Shown in pieces: positions 1 through 7,552 of a DNA stretch of 64,000 bases (its first letter is position 1; each line of letters begins with the position of its first letter). The translations under genes and the position numbers were made by a program. This DNA comes from Clostridiales bacterium PH28_bin88 (GTDB taxonomy: Bacteria; Bacillota; PH28-bin88): the NCBI GenBank assembly GCA_000987045.1, contig LAKY01000058.1, positions 62,001-126,000 on the forward strand, written 5' to 3'. The notes below the pieces were generated by a model. The model made no database searches. It was not told where the DNA came from and saw only the letters and a list, made by a program, of their open reading frames with translations.

Positions 1-527
1 TTCGGATTTTCTGTTACCGCCTGAATAATATGACCATAAACAGTTTTTTTGAGTAACAATCTAAAAATCGCAAAGAAAATAAATGCCAAAATGATCACAC
101 ATAATTCTAGAACCGTTATTGTATTAAACAGCTGCGAACCGGTAGGTAATTTGACATTTATCGCTGTTGATTTAAAGAATTTGTAAAAAATCGGAGGAAA
201 CGCGACCAATAGAGTAAAAGTCCCATACAGTACATTCAGTCTTTTCTCATTTTCATTCCGTCCTTTGTTTAATTGGTTTATTATTATTTTTTGTATTGAG
301 ATACTAAATAATCCAGAAACAATAATTCCAATAATAATTGCCATAGGACCCCCAAAACTTTTCCAAAGTGTCACTGTAACAAATACACCTAACAAACCTA
401 TATACCCTAACGCTAAATTTGGGAATCCTCCTACGCCATACTGAAATGTTATTGCAAAACTTATTAAAAAGTAAACTGCTGTTAATAACAAGCCAGATTT
501 TATCAAAGCCATTATTATAATCATCAT
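1..527 (-). CDS. Branched-chain-type ABC transporter permease (LivH-like), 3' part beyond the window
   Basis: Inner-membrane permease of a HAAT-family (branched-chain amino acid type) ABC importer. About 175 codons are visible and are dominated by hydrophobic transmembrane stretches. A segment like 'FPNLALGYIGLLGVFV' matches the position of the LivH 'NFAHG..MLGAY' region, and 'YGHIIQAVTENP' resembles the LivH/LivM cytoplasmic loop that contacts the ATPase. The ATG at 527 overlaps the TGA of the upstream ATPase gene (shared ATGA), indicating translational coupling. The frame is open to the left window edge, so the C-terminus and probably the second permease (LivM) lie outside. The substrate cannot be read from sequence; HAAT systems also import amides, urea and aromatic acids. 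Confidence 0.8.
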   Translation of the reverse strand, partial: MMIIIMALIKSGLLLTAVYFLISFAITFQYGVGGFPNLALGYIGLLGVFVTVTLWKSFGGPMAIIIGIIVSGLFSISIQKIIINQLNKGRNENEKRLNVLYGTFTLLVAFPPIFYKFFKSTAINVKLPTGSQLFNTITVLELCVIILAFIFFAIFRLLLKKTVYGHIIQAVTENP

Positions 528-1222
528 GCAGCCCCCCCAAATACCATTCTAGTAATTTCGTCTTTCCGCAATTTGCTCCATTCCTTCCCGCTAAATTGAT
601 TGATAATTTGGCCTCCTCTTAGGACACAAATATAATCTGAGATATCGGCGACTTCCAAATTTTGCTCAGAAATTAAAATTGATAAATTATTTTTCTCTCT
701 GAATTCTTTTATAAAATTCAAGAAGTCTTTGGTCATTTTAGGTGATAATCCAGTTAAGGGTTCATCTAACAAAATCACTTTTTGTAAATTAACTAAGGCA
801 AGAGCAATTGCCAGTTGTCTGGCTTCTCCGCCGCTCAAAGTCTCGGCTACTTGCGTTTGTCTTTCTTTCAGTATAGGGAAAACATCAAAAATCTTCTGCA
901 TGTCTACTGTTGACTTTTTTACGGCGAGAGCCAATCGTATGTTATCATGAACTGTCAGCCTTCGATAAATATTTTCTTCTTGAGGGACATAACTTATATT
1001 GATTTTATGAGTAGGCAACTTTTTAATCGACTTGCCAAACAATTTTATATCGCCTTCGTAAGGATGGAAACCCAAGCAAGTTTCCATCAAGGTGCTTTTA
1101 CCGGTCCCGTTAGGCCCTATCAAAGAATATATTTTACCATCTTCTATACATAGGTTGATGTCTCTTAAGATTGGGATCTTGTCTAAAAAAACCGTTGCAT
1201 TATTAAATTCGATTGCGTTCAT
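524..1222 (-). CDS. livF: HAAT-family ABC transporter ATP-binding protein (LivF-like)
   Basis: Cytoplasmic ATPase of the ABC importer, 232 aa with the chosen start. Walker A GPNGTGKST lies near residues 36-44, the signature LSGGE near 129-133, and Walker B VILLDEP near 149-155. The H-loop region reads 'SEQNLEVA', as in LivF, where Gln follows the usual His-region pattern (VEQN). The frame is open 66 bp upstream, but ATG 1222 begins the conserved 'MNAIEFNNAT' and sits 1 bp after the upstream TAA, so it is preferred. The stop overlaps the permease start. All catalytic motifs look intact, unlike its partner ATPase. Confidence 0.88.
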   Translation of the reverse strand: MNAIEFNNATVFLDKIPILRDINLCIEDGKIYSLIGPNGTGKSTLMETCLGFHPYEGDIKLFGKSIKKLPTHKINISYVPQEENIYRRLTVHDNIRLALAVKKSTVDMQKIFDVFPILKERQTQVAETLSGGEARQLAIALALVNLQKVILLDEPLTGLSPKMTKDFLNFIKEFREKNNLSILISEQNLEVADISDYICVLRGGQIINQFSGKEWSKLRKDEITRMVFGGAA

Positions 1223-1223
1223 T

Positions 1224-1940
1224 TTATTCACCCCAATATAGCTTTGAAACTTCTTTGTTCGCCAAGACTTCAGCCGGCAGACCTTCAAAATAGTTCTTTC
1301 CCTGGTTCAATACAACGATTCTGTTAACAACATCTAACAGAATTTCTGTCCTGTGCTCAATTAGGAGAAAACTGACACCCTCCATTTTTTTTCTTTCTGT
1401 TATTAATTCTGTTACCATTTTACTTTCTTCTAATGTAAGACCCGCATATAATTCGTCCAGCAGTATTAGAGCTGGTTTTGCAACTAAACACCTACAAAGC
1501 TCAACCAGTTTAGAGTATGAAATAGGAACTTCAGAAACCCTTCTATTAGCTATATGCAACATCGCGACTCTTTCAAGTATTTTATTAACCGTTTCCTGCT
1601 CTTCTTGTTTACTCATATGTTTGCCATTGATTATAGCCGCCCTTATATTTTCGTAAATCGTTTCATCTGGAAAATTACTCGTTGTTTGGAAACTACGCCT
1701 GATGCCTTTCTGGGCAATTATGTGTGCCTCCAAATTGGTTATTCTTTCACCGTTAAGGAATATCTCTCCTGAATCGGCCCTCTCTTGTCCACTAATTATA
1801 TTTAATAAAGTGGTTTTACCAGCCCCATTTGGACCCATAATCCCAACGACTTCGCCCTTCTTAACTGCTAACGACATGTTTTCCAATACTTTGACGCCAC
1901 CGAAATGTTTACAAATATTTTCAACCTTGAATATCAACAT
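1224..1940 (-). CDS. livG: HAAT-family ABC transporter ATP-binding protein (LivG-like), degenerate signature
   Basis: Second ATPase of the importer, 238 aa. Walker A GPNGAGKTT is near residues 36-44, the Q-loop Gln near 85, and the H-loop 'LLIEHR' is intact. The ABC signature, usually LSYGQ in LivG, reads ISYSK (about 140-144), losing the key Gly and Gln. Walker B reads LILLDEL, where Pro normally follows the catalytic Glu. The degenerate ATP site should therefore be the one built from the LivF Walker A and this signature. The ATG at 1940 has a GAGGAG ribosome-binding site 6 bases upstream. Gene order SBP-G-F-H differs from the common K-H-M-G-F order. Confidence 0.85.
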   Translation of the reverse strand: MLIFKVENICKHFGGVKVLENMSLAVKKGEVVGIMGPNGAGKTTLLNIISGQERADSGEIFLNGERITNLEAHIIAQKGIRRSFQTTSNFPDETIYENIRAAIINGKHMSKQEEQETVNKILERVAMLHIANRRVSEVPISYSKLVELCRCLVAKPALILLDELYAGLTLEESKMVTELITERKKMEGVSFLLIEHRTEILLDVVNRIVVLNQGKNYFEGLPAEVLANKEVSKLYWGE

Positions 1941-2048
1941 TTACCACTCCTCTTGCCATGAAGAAGTCCATTCCGTGAGAACCTTTGCATCCACAAACTT
2001 TTGTACCGAATTATCTTTTTACCTATGTTTTACATGTTTTTTTAACAA

Positions 2049-2085
2049 AGGTCTGTTGCCAAACTCTATGTTTGGCAACAGACCT
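2049..2085 (-). terminator. 16-bp perfect hairpin between SBP and ATPase genes
   Basis: Perfect inverted repeat with 16-bp arms (2049-2064 and 2070-2085) and a 5-base loop, between the binding-protein stop and the livG start. On the minus strand it is followed only by a short U run (TTTGTT), so a full terminator is unlikely. A processing/stability hairpin or leaky attenuator that raises binding-protein output is more plausible. Confidence 0.6.
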
Positions 2086-2180
2086 AAACCACCAAAAATA
2101 GTTGGTTAGGTTATGCCAATTTCTTAAAGTCTCTAACTTCTCCTACTCTTCAACTTCTGGCTATCACCTTAATACCAACA

Positions 2181-3485
2181 TTATTTTCCCAGCCGCTGTT
2201 CAAGCTCCGGACGTAATTGAACTGCTTCAGCGTATGAAGTTGTCTTTGGAATGTCAAAACTAAAGATTTTTTTCCAGTGATGTTCAAATTTATTTGTCCA
2301 ATCAGGCGGCCCGTCAACAGCTTGGTAAAGGAAGACTTTAACTTTCTCCAGCGTTCCATTATCACGGAACGGCCCAATGGGATATCCCATGGCCCCATTA
2401 AACGAGGCTTTTTTAAGTGCATCCATAAATTTTTGTGGATCTTTTACACCTTCGGGACCAGCGGCTTCTGCTGCTACCTTAATTAAATGAAGACCATCCC
2501 AAATTTCCGCGGAGTTGCCATAGGGCAAATAACCGATATCTTGTTCTTTCTTTATCCATTCTTTGTAAGCTGGCGACTCAAGATCAGTAAATGAAGGAGC
2601 TATTAGATTTAACAGGTACTCCTTGTCTAAAGCAGAAGTGGTTACTGTATAGTCCCCGGGCCAAAGTTGTTCGACTATGATATATTTAGGCGAAAAACCC
2701 GAGTCTTTCATCTGTTTGATGATTGAGAAGGTACCGTCCCCTGGCCATGGCAAAACTACAGCGTCAGGTTGTAACTTTTTCCATGCATTAATTTCGGCTG
2801 TCCAATCAACCTGATCAGCAGGGTTCTCCTTATCCCAAACATTGACAATATCGGTGCCTTTTAGCCCTGCCTTGATACCTTCAGCATAACCGTGCATCCA
2901 ACCTTCACCCCAGCCTTGACCTGTGATTGCCCATTTTTTTACCCCATTTTGTTTGAAAAATTCTGCTATTGCCAAACCGTACTCCCATGAACTACCATTC
3001 ACGTGTATTGCGAATTTGTTATCATCAGTCATCAACTTGATACCGCTTGGGTTATTCGTTACATTAGGTATTTGAGCTTGGTTTACAGCTGGAATAATAT
3101 ACGTTGAAACCCAGTCGCCCCACGTGATGTCCATTTTGTCCTCAAATTTCGCTCTATTCACTTGTTCAACATAAGTAGCTGCATCAGTACGTGTATCATA
3201 AGTTTTTACTTCGATTTTTGAAAATCCTTTAATTCCTTCTCTGTTGATCTCTTCAATTACTGCCCTACCCACAGTATTCATATACGAACCAAAAAGAGAT
3301 GCGCCGCCTGACAAATCAGTTAGAAAAGCAATCTTTAGAGTAGGTTTGTTAGAAGTATCCCCGGTATTTTTCTCGGTATTACTGGTATTTGTTGTGGAAT
3401 TATTGGAACAACCCACAAATGTAATCATGACCATAAAAGCTAGCGAAACAATCAATATCTTTGGGGTTTTGTTAATGAGATTCAC
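2181..3485 (-). CDS. HAAT-family ABC transporter substrate-binding lipoprotein (LivK-like)
   Basis: Extracytoplasmic solute receptor of the importer, 434 aa, periplasmic-binding-protein type 1 fold (Peripla_BP_6). It has a lipoprotein signal peptide: a basic N-terminus, a hydrophobic stretch and a lipobox ending FVGC at about residue 26, then a Ser/Asn/Thr-rich linker typical of Gram-positive lipoproteins. The mature protein begins 'LKIAFLTDLSGGASLFGSY', as in LivK/AmiC-like receptors. The GTG start at 3485 has a strong AAAGGAGG about 7 bases upstream. It follows the SDR gene by 56 bp, so the two are probably co-transcribed. The ligand is unknown; the neighbouring alcohol dehydrogenase and SDR suggest a hydroxylated or carbonyl compound rather than a plain amino acid (inference). 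Confidence 0.88.
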   Translation of the reverse strand: MNLINKTPKILIVSLAFMVMITFVGCSNNSTTNTSNTEKNTGDTSNKPTLKIAFLTDLSGGASLFGSYMNTVGRAVIEEINREGIKGFSKIEVKTYDTRTDAATYVEQVNRAKFEDKMDITWGDWVSTYIIPAVNQAQIPNVTNNPSGIKLMTDDNKFAIHVNGSSWEYGLAIAEFFKQNGVKKWAITGQGWGEGWMHGYAEGIKAGLKGTDIVNVWDKENPADQVDWTAEINAWKKLQPDAVVLPWPGDGTFSIIKQMKDSGFSPKYIIVEQLWPGDYTVTTSALDKEYLLNLIAPSFTDLESPAYKEWIKKEQDIGYLPYGNSAEIWDGLHLIKVAAEAAGPEGVKDPQKFMDALKKASFNGAMGYPIGPFRDNGTLEKVKVFLYQAVDGPPDWTNKFEHHWKKIFSFDIPKTTSYAEAVQLRPELEQRLGK

Positions 3486-3541
3486 ACCCTGTCCTCCTTT
3501 TTATTATTAACGTTTTTTATGGCTTTGGACTCTTCTACCTA

Positions 3542-4330
3542 TTAATTGAAACACAAACCACCATTGACATTGATGGCCTGGCCAGTTACCACTTGGCCAT
3601 TTTTAGAGGCTAAATACAGACAGGCGGCCGCAATATCGTCTCCGGTGCAACGCTTCTTAATTGGAATGAGATTTCTGGTCATTTCTTCGATCTCTTCAAA
3701 GGTGATGCCGTTTTGCTCCGCTTCGTTTTGCAACGCTCCCCAGTGCATTTCCGTCTCCACCCAACCCGGGGCAACAGCATTAACCGTAACACCATATGGA
3801 GCCATTTCCAGAGCCATGGATTGGGTGAAATTGTTGAGAGCGGCCTTAGTTGAGCAATATGGGGCGAACATTGCTTGACCTACTTTTCCATACCAAGATG
3901 TGATGTTAATGATATTTCCACTGCGTTGTTTAATCATTTGTCTGCCAACATATTTGGAGCAATAAAACACTCCAAATACGTTTGTATCGTATATCTCTTG
4001 CATTATTCTTTCAGGCATGTCCACAACATTAAAACGCTCGTGGATTATGGCAGCGTTGTTTACCAGGATGTCAATTTTACCTAGTCTTTTGACCGTCTCA
4101 TTGATCATATCCTCGACCTGGGAGGGCTTTGTTACATCGCAGTTAAATGCAAAACCTTTATTTTCCGGGTAATTCGCCTTAACTTTTTCAAAAGCTTCGG
4201 AAATTTCCTCCTGCCCCCTACCTGACATTACTACATGGATTCCTTCCTTGGCAAATCTCATTGCCGTTTCAAACCCTATACCTCGTTTCGCTCCGGTTAT
4301 AAGGGCTACCTTGTCTTTGAATTCACTCAC
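3542..4330 (-). CDS. SDR family oxidoreductase (FabG-like)
   Basis: Classical short-chain dehydrogenase/reductase, 262 aa, NAD(P)-dependent. The cofactor motif TGAKRGIG is at 12-19, NNAA at 91-94, and the catalytic triad Ser145, Tyr158, Lys162 (YCSTK). Length and the C-terminal 'GQAINVNGG' motif fit the FabG/3-oxoacyl reductase-like subgroup, but many members oxidise secondary alcohols or sugars. The GTG start at 4330 has AAGGGG 8 bases upstream. It lies between an iron alcohol dehydrogenase and an ABC importer, which suggests a catabolic rather than fatty-acid-synthesis role. Confidence 0.88.
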   Translation of the reverse strand: MSEFKDKVALITGAKRGIGFETAMRFAKEGIHVVMSGRGQEEISEAFEKVKANYPENKGFAFNCDVTKPSQVEDMINETVKRLGKIDILVNNAAIIHERFNVVDMPERIMQEIYDTNVFGVFYCSKYVGRQMIKQRSGNIINITSWYGKVGQAMFAPYCSTKAALNNFTQSMALEMAPYGVTVNAVAPGWVETEMHWGALQNEAEQNGITFEEIEEMTRNLIPIKKRCTGDDIAAACLYLASKNGQVVTGQAINVNGGLCFN

Positions 4331-4414
4331 TGTAATTTCCCCTTTCTTTTTTTAATTGTCTTACTTTTCACTGAGTCTTTCCTGTCTTACCTGCGATGGA
4401 TTTGTTAGACTTAG

Positions 4415-4443
4415 CTTATAACCTTGTAAATACATATTTACAA
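4415..4443 (-). promoter_or_regulatory. Putative promoter overlapped by a 20-bp perfect palindrome, upstream of the SDR operon
   Basis: TTGTAAATACATATTTACAA at 4424-4443 is a perfect palindrome. On the minus strand its first half supplies a -35-like TTGTAA (4443-4438), followed after 17 bp by TATAAG (4420-4415). A palindrome overlapping the promoter is the usual place for a dimeric repressor. A second weaker inverted repeat (TTGACT...AGTCAA, about 4447-4473) lies just upstream. The controlling protein is not identified. Confidence 0.5.
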
Positions 4444-4532
4444 ACTTTGACTCATACTCTTTAGCTCAGTCAACTATAATTATTATCTTAACTAGTTTTC
4501 ATTCTCACCCCCTCATTTACACGGCTGCTCAT

Positions 4533-5726
4533 TTAACCCACTTCATTTAAACTCTTCCTGTTAACACCCCCAAAAGCTTTGTTGTACAAAGTAATGATAT
4601 CTTCTATATTTGTTGTTCTAGGGTTAACCAAGATATTACCGCTCTTCATCGCATCTTGGGCCATTTCTAAAATGACATTTTGTTTTGCACCAACATCGCT
4701 CAAGCTTTGCGGTATCCCTATATCCCTATTCAATTTTGTTACCGCCGTCACCGCTGAACATGCAGCTTCCATGGTATTAAGACCCGAAGTGCTTTCTCCC
4801 ATCGCTTCGGCAATCAACGCAAACTTTTCGGGTGCAGACGGAACATTAAACTCCATCACATAGGGGATGAGGATAGCGTTGGCCACACCATGGGGAATAT
4901 CAAAGTAAGCACTCAGGGGGTGGCTCATGGCATGGGCGTTGCCTAACCTGGTATTATTGAACGCCAACCCAGCCATCAGGCTGCCCATCAACATGTTGTC
5001 CCGAGCGGTAAAATTTTTACCGTTAAAGACAGCCTGCCTAAGATTGTTGCTGATAAGACGAATAGCTTCCAATGCCAGCGATTCGGCTACGGGATAAGCC
5101 ATTAAGGACGTAAAAGATTCAATGGCGTGAACGAGGGCATCCAAGCCAGTGGCCGCCGTTACCTCAGGAGGCATGGATTGGGTCATTATGGGGTCAAGGA
5201 GTGCGACCCTTGCTACCGTCTTGGGGCTCACAATGGTTAGCTTGTAGTTCCTGGAGTGATCAGTAATGACTATGTTGATGGTTACTTCACTGGCAGTGCC
5301 CGCCGTGGTAGGCACCGCTACCACCGGCAAAGAAGCATGCGGTACTTTGTCAGCCCCTTCATAATCCGTAATCCTACCACCGTTGGCAGCTAACAGCCCG
5401 ATAGCCTTCCCTGTATCTAATGGGCTGCCACCGCCGACGGCTACTATTGCCTGGCAGCCTGCTTCTTTTAATAGGCTTTGCCCTTTTTCCACCGTCTCAA
5501 CAGACGGATTTGGCTCCACATCGGCAAAAACTTCAAAGTCAATCCCGGATTTCTCCAAAGGGGCTGTTACCAGATCCAGCAGCCCGGCGTTCCGCACGCC
5601 GCTATCAGTTACAATCAGCACCTTTTGGGCCCCTAGGCCTGTCGCTACCTCTCCAAGCTTTTTAATACTACCAAAGCCATACATAATCTCTGTAGGAATA
5701 CGAAACAATGAAACCCTGTCGACCAT
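4533..5726 (-). CDS. Iron-containing alcohol dehydrogenase
   Basis: Group III (Fe-dependent) NAD(P)-dependent alcohol dehydrogenase. Counting from the upstream in-frame GTG at 5738 (401 residues), the nucleotide motif GGGSPLD is at 102-108 and the metal ligands are Asp200, His204, His269 and His283, with the same spacing as FucO/AdhE-type enzymes. I prefer the ATG at 5726 ('MVDRVSLFRIP'), although neither start has an ideal ribosome-binding site; GTG 5738 remains possible. A consensus sigma-54 promoter lies about 60 bp upstream and the sigma-54 activator gene is directly behind it, so expression is probably activator-dependent. The substrate is unknown: FucO-, GldA- and 1,3-propanediol-like activities all occur in this family. 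Confidence 0.9.
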   Translation of the reverse strand: MVDRVSLFRIPTEIMYGFGSIKKLGEVATGLGAQKVLIVTDSGVRNAGLLDLVTAPLEKSGIDFEVFADVEPNPSVETVEKGQSLLKEAGCQAIVAVGGGSPLDTGKAIGLLAANGGRITDYEGADKVPHASLPVVAVPTTAGTASEVTINIVITDHSRNYKLTIVSPKTVARVALLDPIMTQSMPPEVTAATGLDALVHAIESFTSLMAYPVAESLALEAIRLISNNLRQAVFNGKNFTARDNMLMGSLMAGLAFNNTRLGNAHAMSHPLSAYFDIPHGVANAILIPYVMEFNVPSAPEKFALIAEAMGESTSGLNTMEAACSAVTAVTKLNRDIGIPQSLSDVGAKQNVILEMAQDAMKSGNILVNPRTTNIEDIITLYNKAFGGVNRKSLNEVG

Positions 5727-5785
5727 GCCCTTTCCCACCCCTTAATTTTTGTGTTGTAAGGATTTTTCAGACAATGTTTAATCTT

Positions 5786-5802
5786 AGCAACAACCGTGCC
5801 AG
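5786..5802 (-). promoter_or_regulatory. Sigma-54 (-24/-12) promoter for the alcohol dehydrogenase operon
   Basis: The minus strand reads CTGGCACGGTTGTTGCT, which fits the sigma-54 consensus YTGGCACGRNNNTTGCW at every position. It lies 60-76 bp upstream of the preferred ATG and points into the alcohol dehydrogenase gene. The adjacent gene encodes an AAA+ sigma-54 activator, which supports a functional promoter. Confidence 0.85.
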
Positions 5803-5821
5803 GCCTGTAAACCGAGCTTTC

Positions 5822-5843
5822 ATCAGATATTCCAATCAGATAT
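5822..5843. promoter_or_regulatory. Direct repeat ATCAGATAT x2 upstream of the sigma-54 promoter
   Basis: Two identical 9-mers ATCAGATAT (5822-5830 and 5835-5843) start 13 bp apart, on the upstream side of the -24 box. They could be part of the activator-binding site, but they are closer to the promoter than most enhancer sites and are not palindromic. Confidence 0.25.
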
Positions 5844-5867
5844 AAGTCAGTTATGAATTTTGTGTCA

Positions 5868-5902
5868 AATTAGAAAAGCGCGGGTTTTCCGCCTCGCGCT
5901 TT
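5868..5902 (-). terminator. Rho-independent terminator of the sigma-54 activator gene
   Basis: Inverted repeat AAAGCGCG (5875-5882) / CGCGCTTT (5895-5902). On the minus strand the stem is followed by the T-rich TTCTAATTT. It sits about 70 bp past the activator stop and before the sigma-54 promoter, insulating the two units. Confidence 0.65.
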
Positions 5903-5969
5903 ACTATTATGAAAGTTCGTCCAATTCAGTAGGGAATTATCAATTATCAACATTGAATTAACGGTCCGG

Positions 5970-7367
5970 TCATTCCTCCTTCTCCACATAACGCTGTACT
6001 TTTCTATACGCTGTTGGTTGGCTAATACCTAACACCTCGGCCACCTTGTACGTATTCCTGAATTGGTCGAAGGCCATCGTGATGAGTTTTTTCTCCACTT
6101 GTTCCAAGGCCTCCTTGAGAGGTATAAAACCCTTAATAGTGATTCCAACCTCCTGTTTGGTAACCTGTTTGAGATGCTCCGGCAAATCTTCCTCTCCGAT
6201 CACCAATTCGGCAGTTGTAACCACTAAACGCTCTACAATATTCTCAAGCTCACGCACGTTGCCCGGCCAATCGTAACTCATGAAAAGTTCCAGCACTTGC
6301 TGGGAAACACTCTTTTTGACTCCGTACCGTTCAGCATACTTGCTTAGAAAATGTTGCAGGAGCGGGATAATGTCCTCAGTTCTCTCCCTCAGGGGAGGCA
6401 TCAAAATAGGGACTACATTCAACCGGTAATAGAGGTCCTCTCTAAACCTGCCTTCTGCTACCCGCCTTTGTAAATCCCGGTTGGTGGCGGCAATAATCCT
6501 GACGTCCACTCTTACGGGCTTCGTACCCCCCACTCGCATGAATTCTTGTTCCTGCAGCACTTGCAGCAGCTTAACCTGTAGATTTAACGGCAGTTCGGCT
6601 ATTTCATCAAGAAAAAGGGTGCCCCGGTGAGCCAGCTCAAACATACCGGGTTTACCTTCTTTCTTGGCACCGCTAAAGGCACCTACCTCGTAACCGAATA
6701 ATTCGGATTCCAACAACGTGTCGGGTATGGCTCCACAATTTATTTTAATAAAGGATTCTTTGTACCTGGGGCTCAGATGGTGAATAGACTTGGCGATTTC
6801 CCCTTTGCCTACCCCGGATTCTCCTAATATCAAAACAGTTGTGTCTACCCGGGCTACCGCCTGCACCAAGTCCAGTAATTGCTTCATCCGGTTACTTTGT
6901 GCAACCATCTTGGGCAACTGGCAACGTTCACTGCGGAGCAACTCCACTTCCCGCTGATACCGTTCGGTCAGAGTAGTTTTTTCATCTAATTGCGCCCTTA
7001 GGAGATGTACTTCAGTAATATCCCGCACGTTAAAGACGATTTTTGCTACCTCTCCTGCTTCATCATAAATAGGACTCCCTATTAATACGGCGCTTTTGCC
7101 GGTCTTATATTTCTGCACTATAGCCACGGGGCCTTTCACCTCTACTACCCGGTCAGTCAAGTATTCAGACAAGATACCTTGTGCTACCAGGTCCTTACCT
7201 TTTTTCCCGACGATCTCTTCTCTTTTTATACCGGTAATCCTTTCATAAGAGGCATTTACTCTTTCGATAGTACCGTCTCTTCCGCTGATCACGATGCCAT
7301 CATAGGAGGATTCGATTACCGCATTCAATTCATCAATACCGGCTGACTTAAGGCCATATTTCACCAC
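5970..7367 (-). CDS. PAS-domain sigma-54-dependent transcriptional activator
   Basis: Bacterial enhancer-binding protein of about 465 aa. Counting from the upstream GTG at 7376: PAS sensor about 15-125, linker/coiled coil about 125-155, AAA+ domain with Walker A GESGVGKG (185-192), sigma-54 contact loop GAFSGA (232-237, canonical GAFTGA) and Walker B LFLDEI (about 254-259), then a C-terminal Fis-type helix-turn-helix ('VAEVLGISQPTAYRKV'). There is no receiver domain, so it is probably activated by a PAS ligand rather than phosphorylation. The open frame reaches GTG 7376, but that codon lies inside the Shine-Dalgarno GAGGTGG; GTG 7367 or 7364 is better spaced. Likely target: the sigma-54 promoter at 5786-5802. 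Confidence 0.92.
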   Translation of the reverse strand: MVKYGLKSAGIDELNAVIESSYDGIVISGRDGTIERVNASYERITGIKREEIVGKKGKDLVAQGILSEYLTDRVVEVKGPVAIVQKYKTGKSAVLIGSPIYDEAGEVAKIVFNVRDITEVHLLRAQLDEKTTLTERYQREVELLRSERCQLPKMVAQSNRMKQLLDLVQAVARVDTTVLILGESGVGKGEIAKSIHHLSPRYKESFIKINCGAIPDTLLESELFGYEVGAFSGAKKEGKPGMFELAHRGTLFLDEIAELPLNLQVKLLQVLQEQEFMRVGGTKPVRVDVRIIAATNRDLQRRVAEGRFREDLYYRLNVVPILMPPLRERTEDIIPLLQHFLSKYAERYGVKKSVSQQVLELFMSYDWPGNVRELENIVERLVVTTAELVIGEEDLPEHLKQVTKQEVGITIKGFIPLKEALEQVEKKLITMAFDQFRNTYKVAEVLGISQPTAYRKVQRYVEKEE

Positions 7368-7484
7368 ATTTCCCACCTCGTTGTTTAGAAAATTTCGTGT
7401 CTCCCAGCGCGCAATTCACCCATGTATTAAATATTCGACAAATACCAGAGACATCCTGCCTCGCAGGTAGACTGTGGATAAGTA

Positions 7485-7520
7485 TAAACAAAATAAGCCC
7501 ACATGAGACAACAGATGGGC
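7485..7520 (-). terminator. Possible terminator after the IlvD-family gene
   Basis: Short stem (GCCCA at 7497-7501 with TGGGC at 7516-7520). On the minus strand it is followed by TTATTTTGTTT, just after the dehydratase stop. The stem is only about 5 bp, so the call is weak. Confidence 0.35.
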
Positions 7521-7552
7521 AACAACTAAGGATGAGTATTAATAGCGGCGGA

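Noticed and set aside
304..540. Short minus-strand frame at the left edge
   Set aside because: It is out of frame with the permease, whose translation from 527 gives hydrophobic helices and LivH-like motifs.
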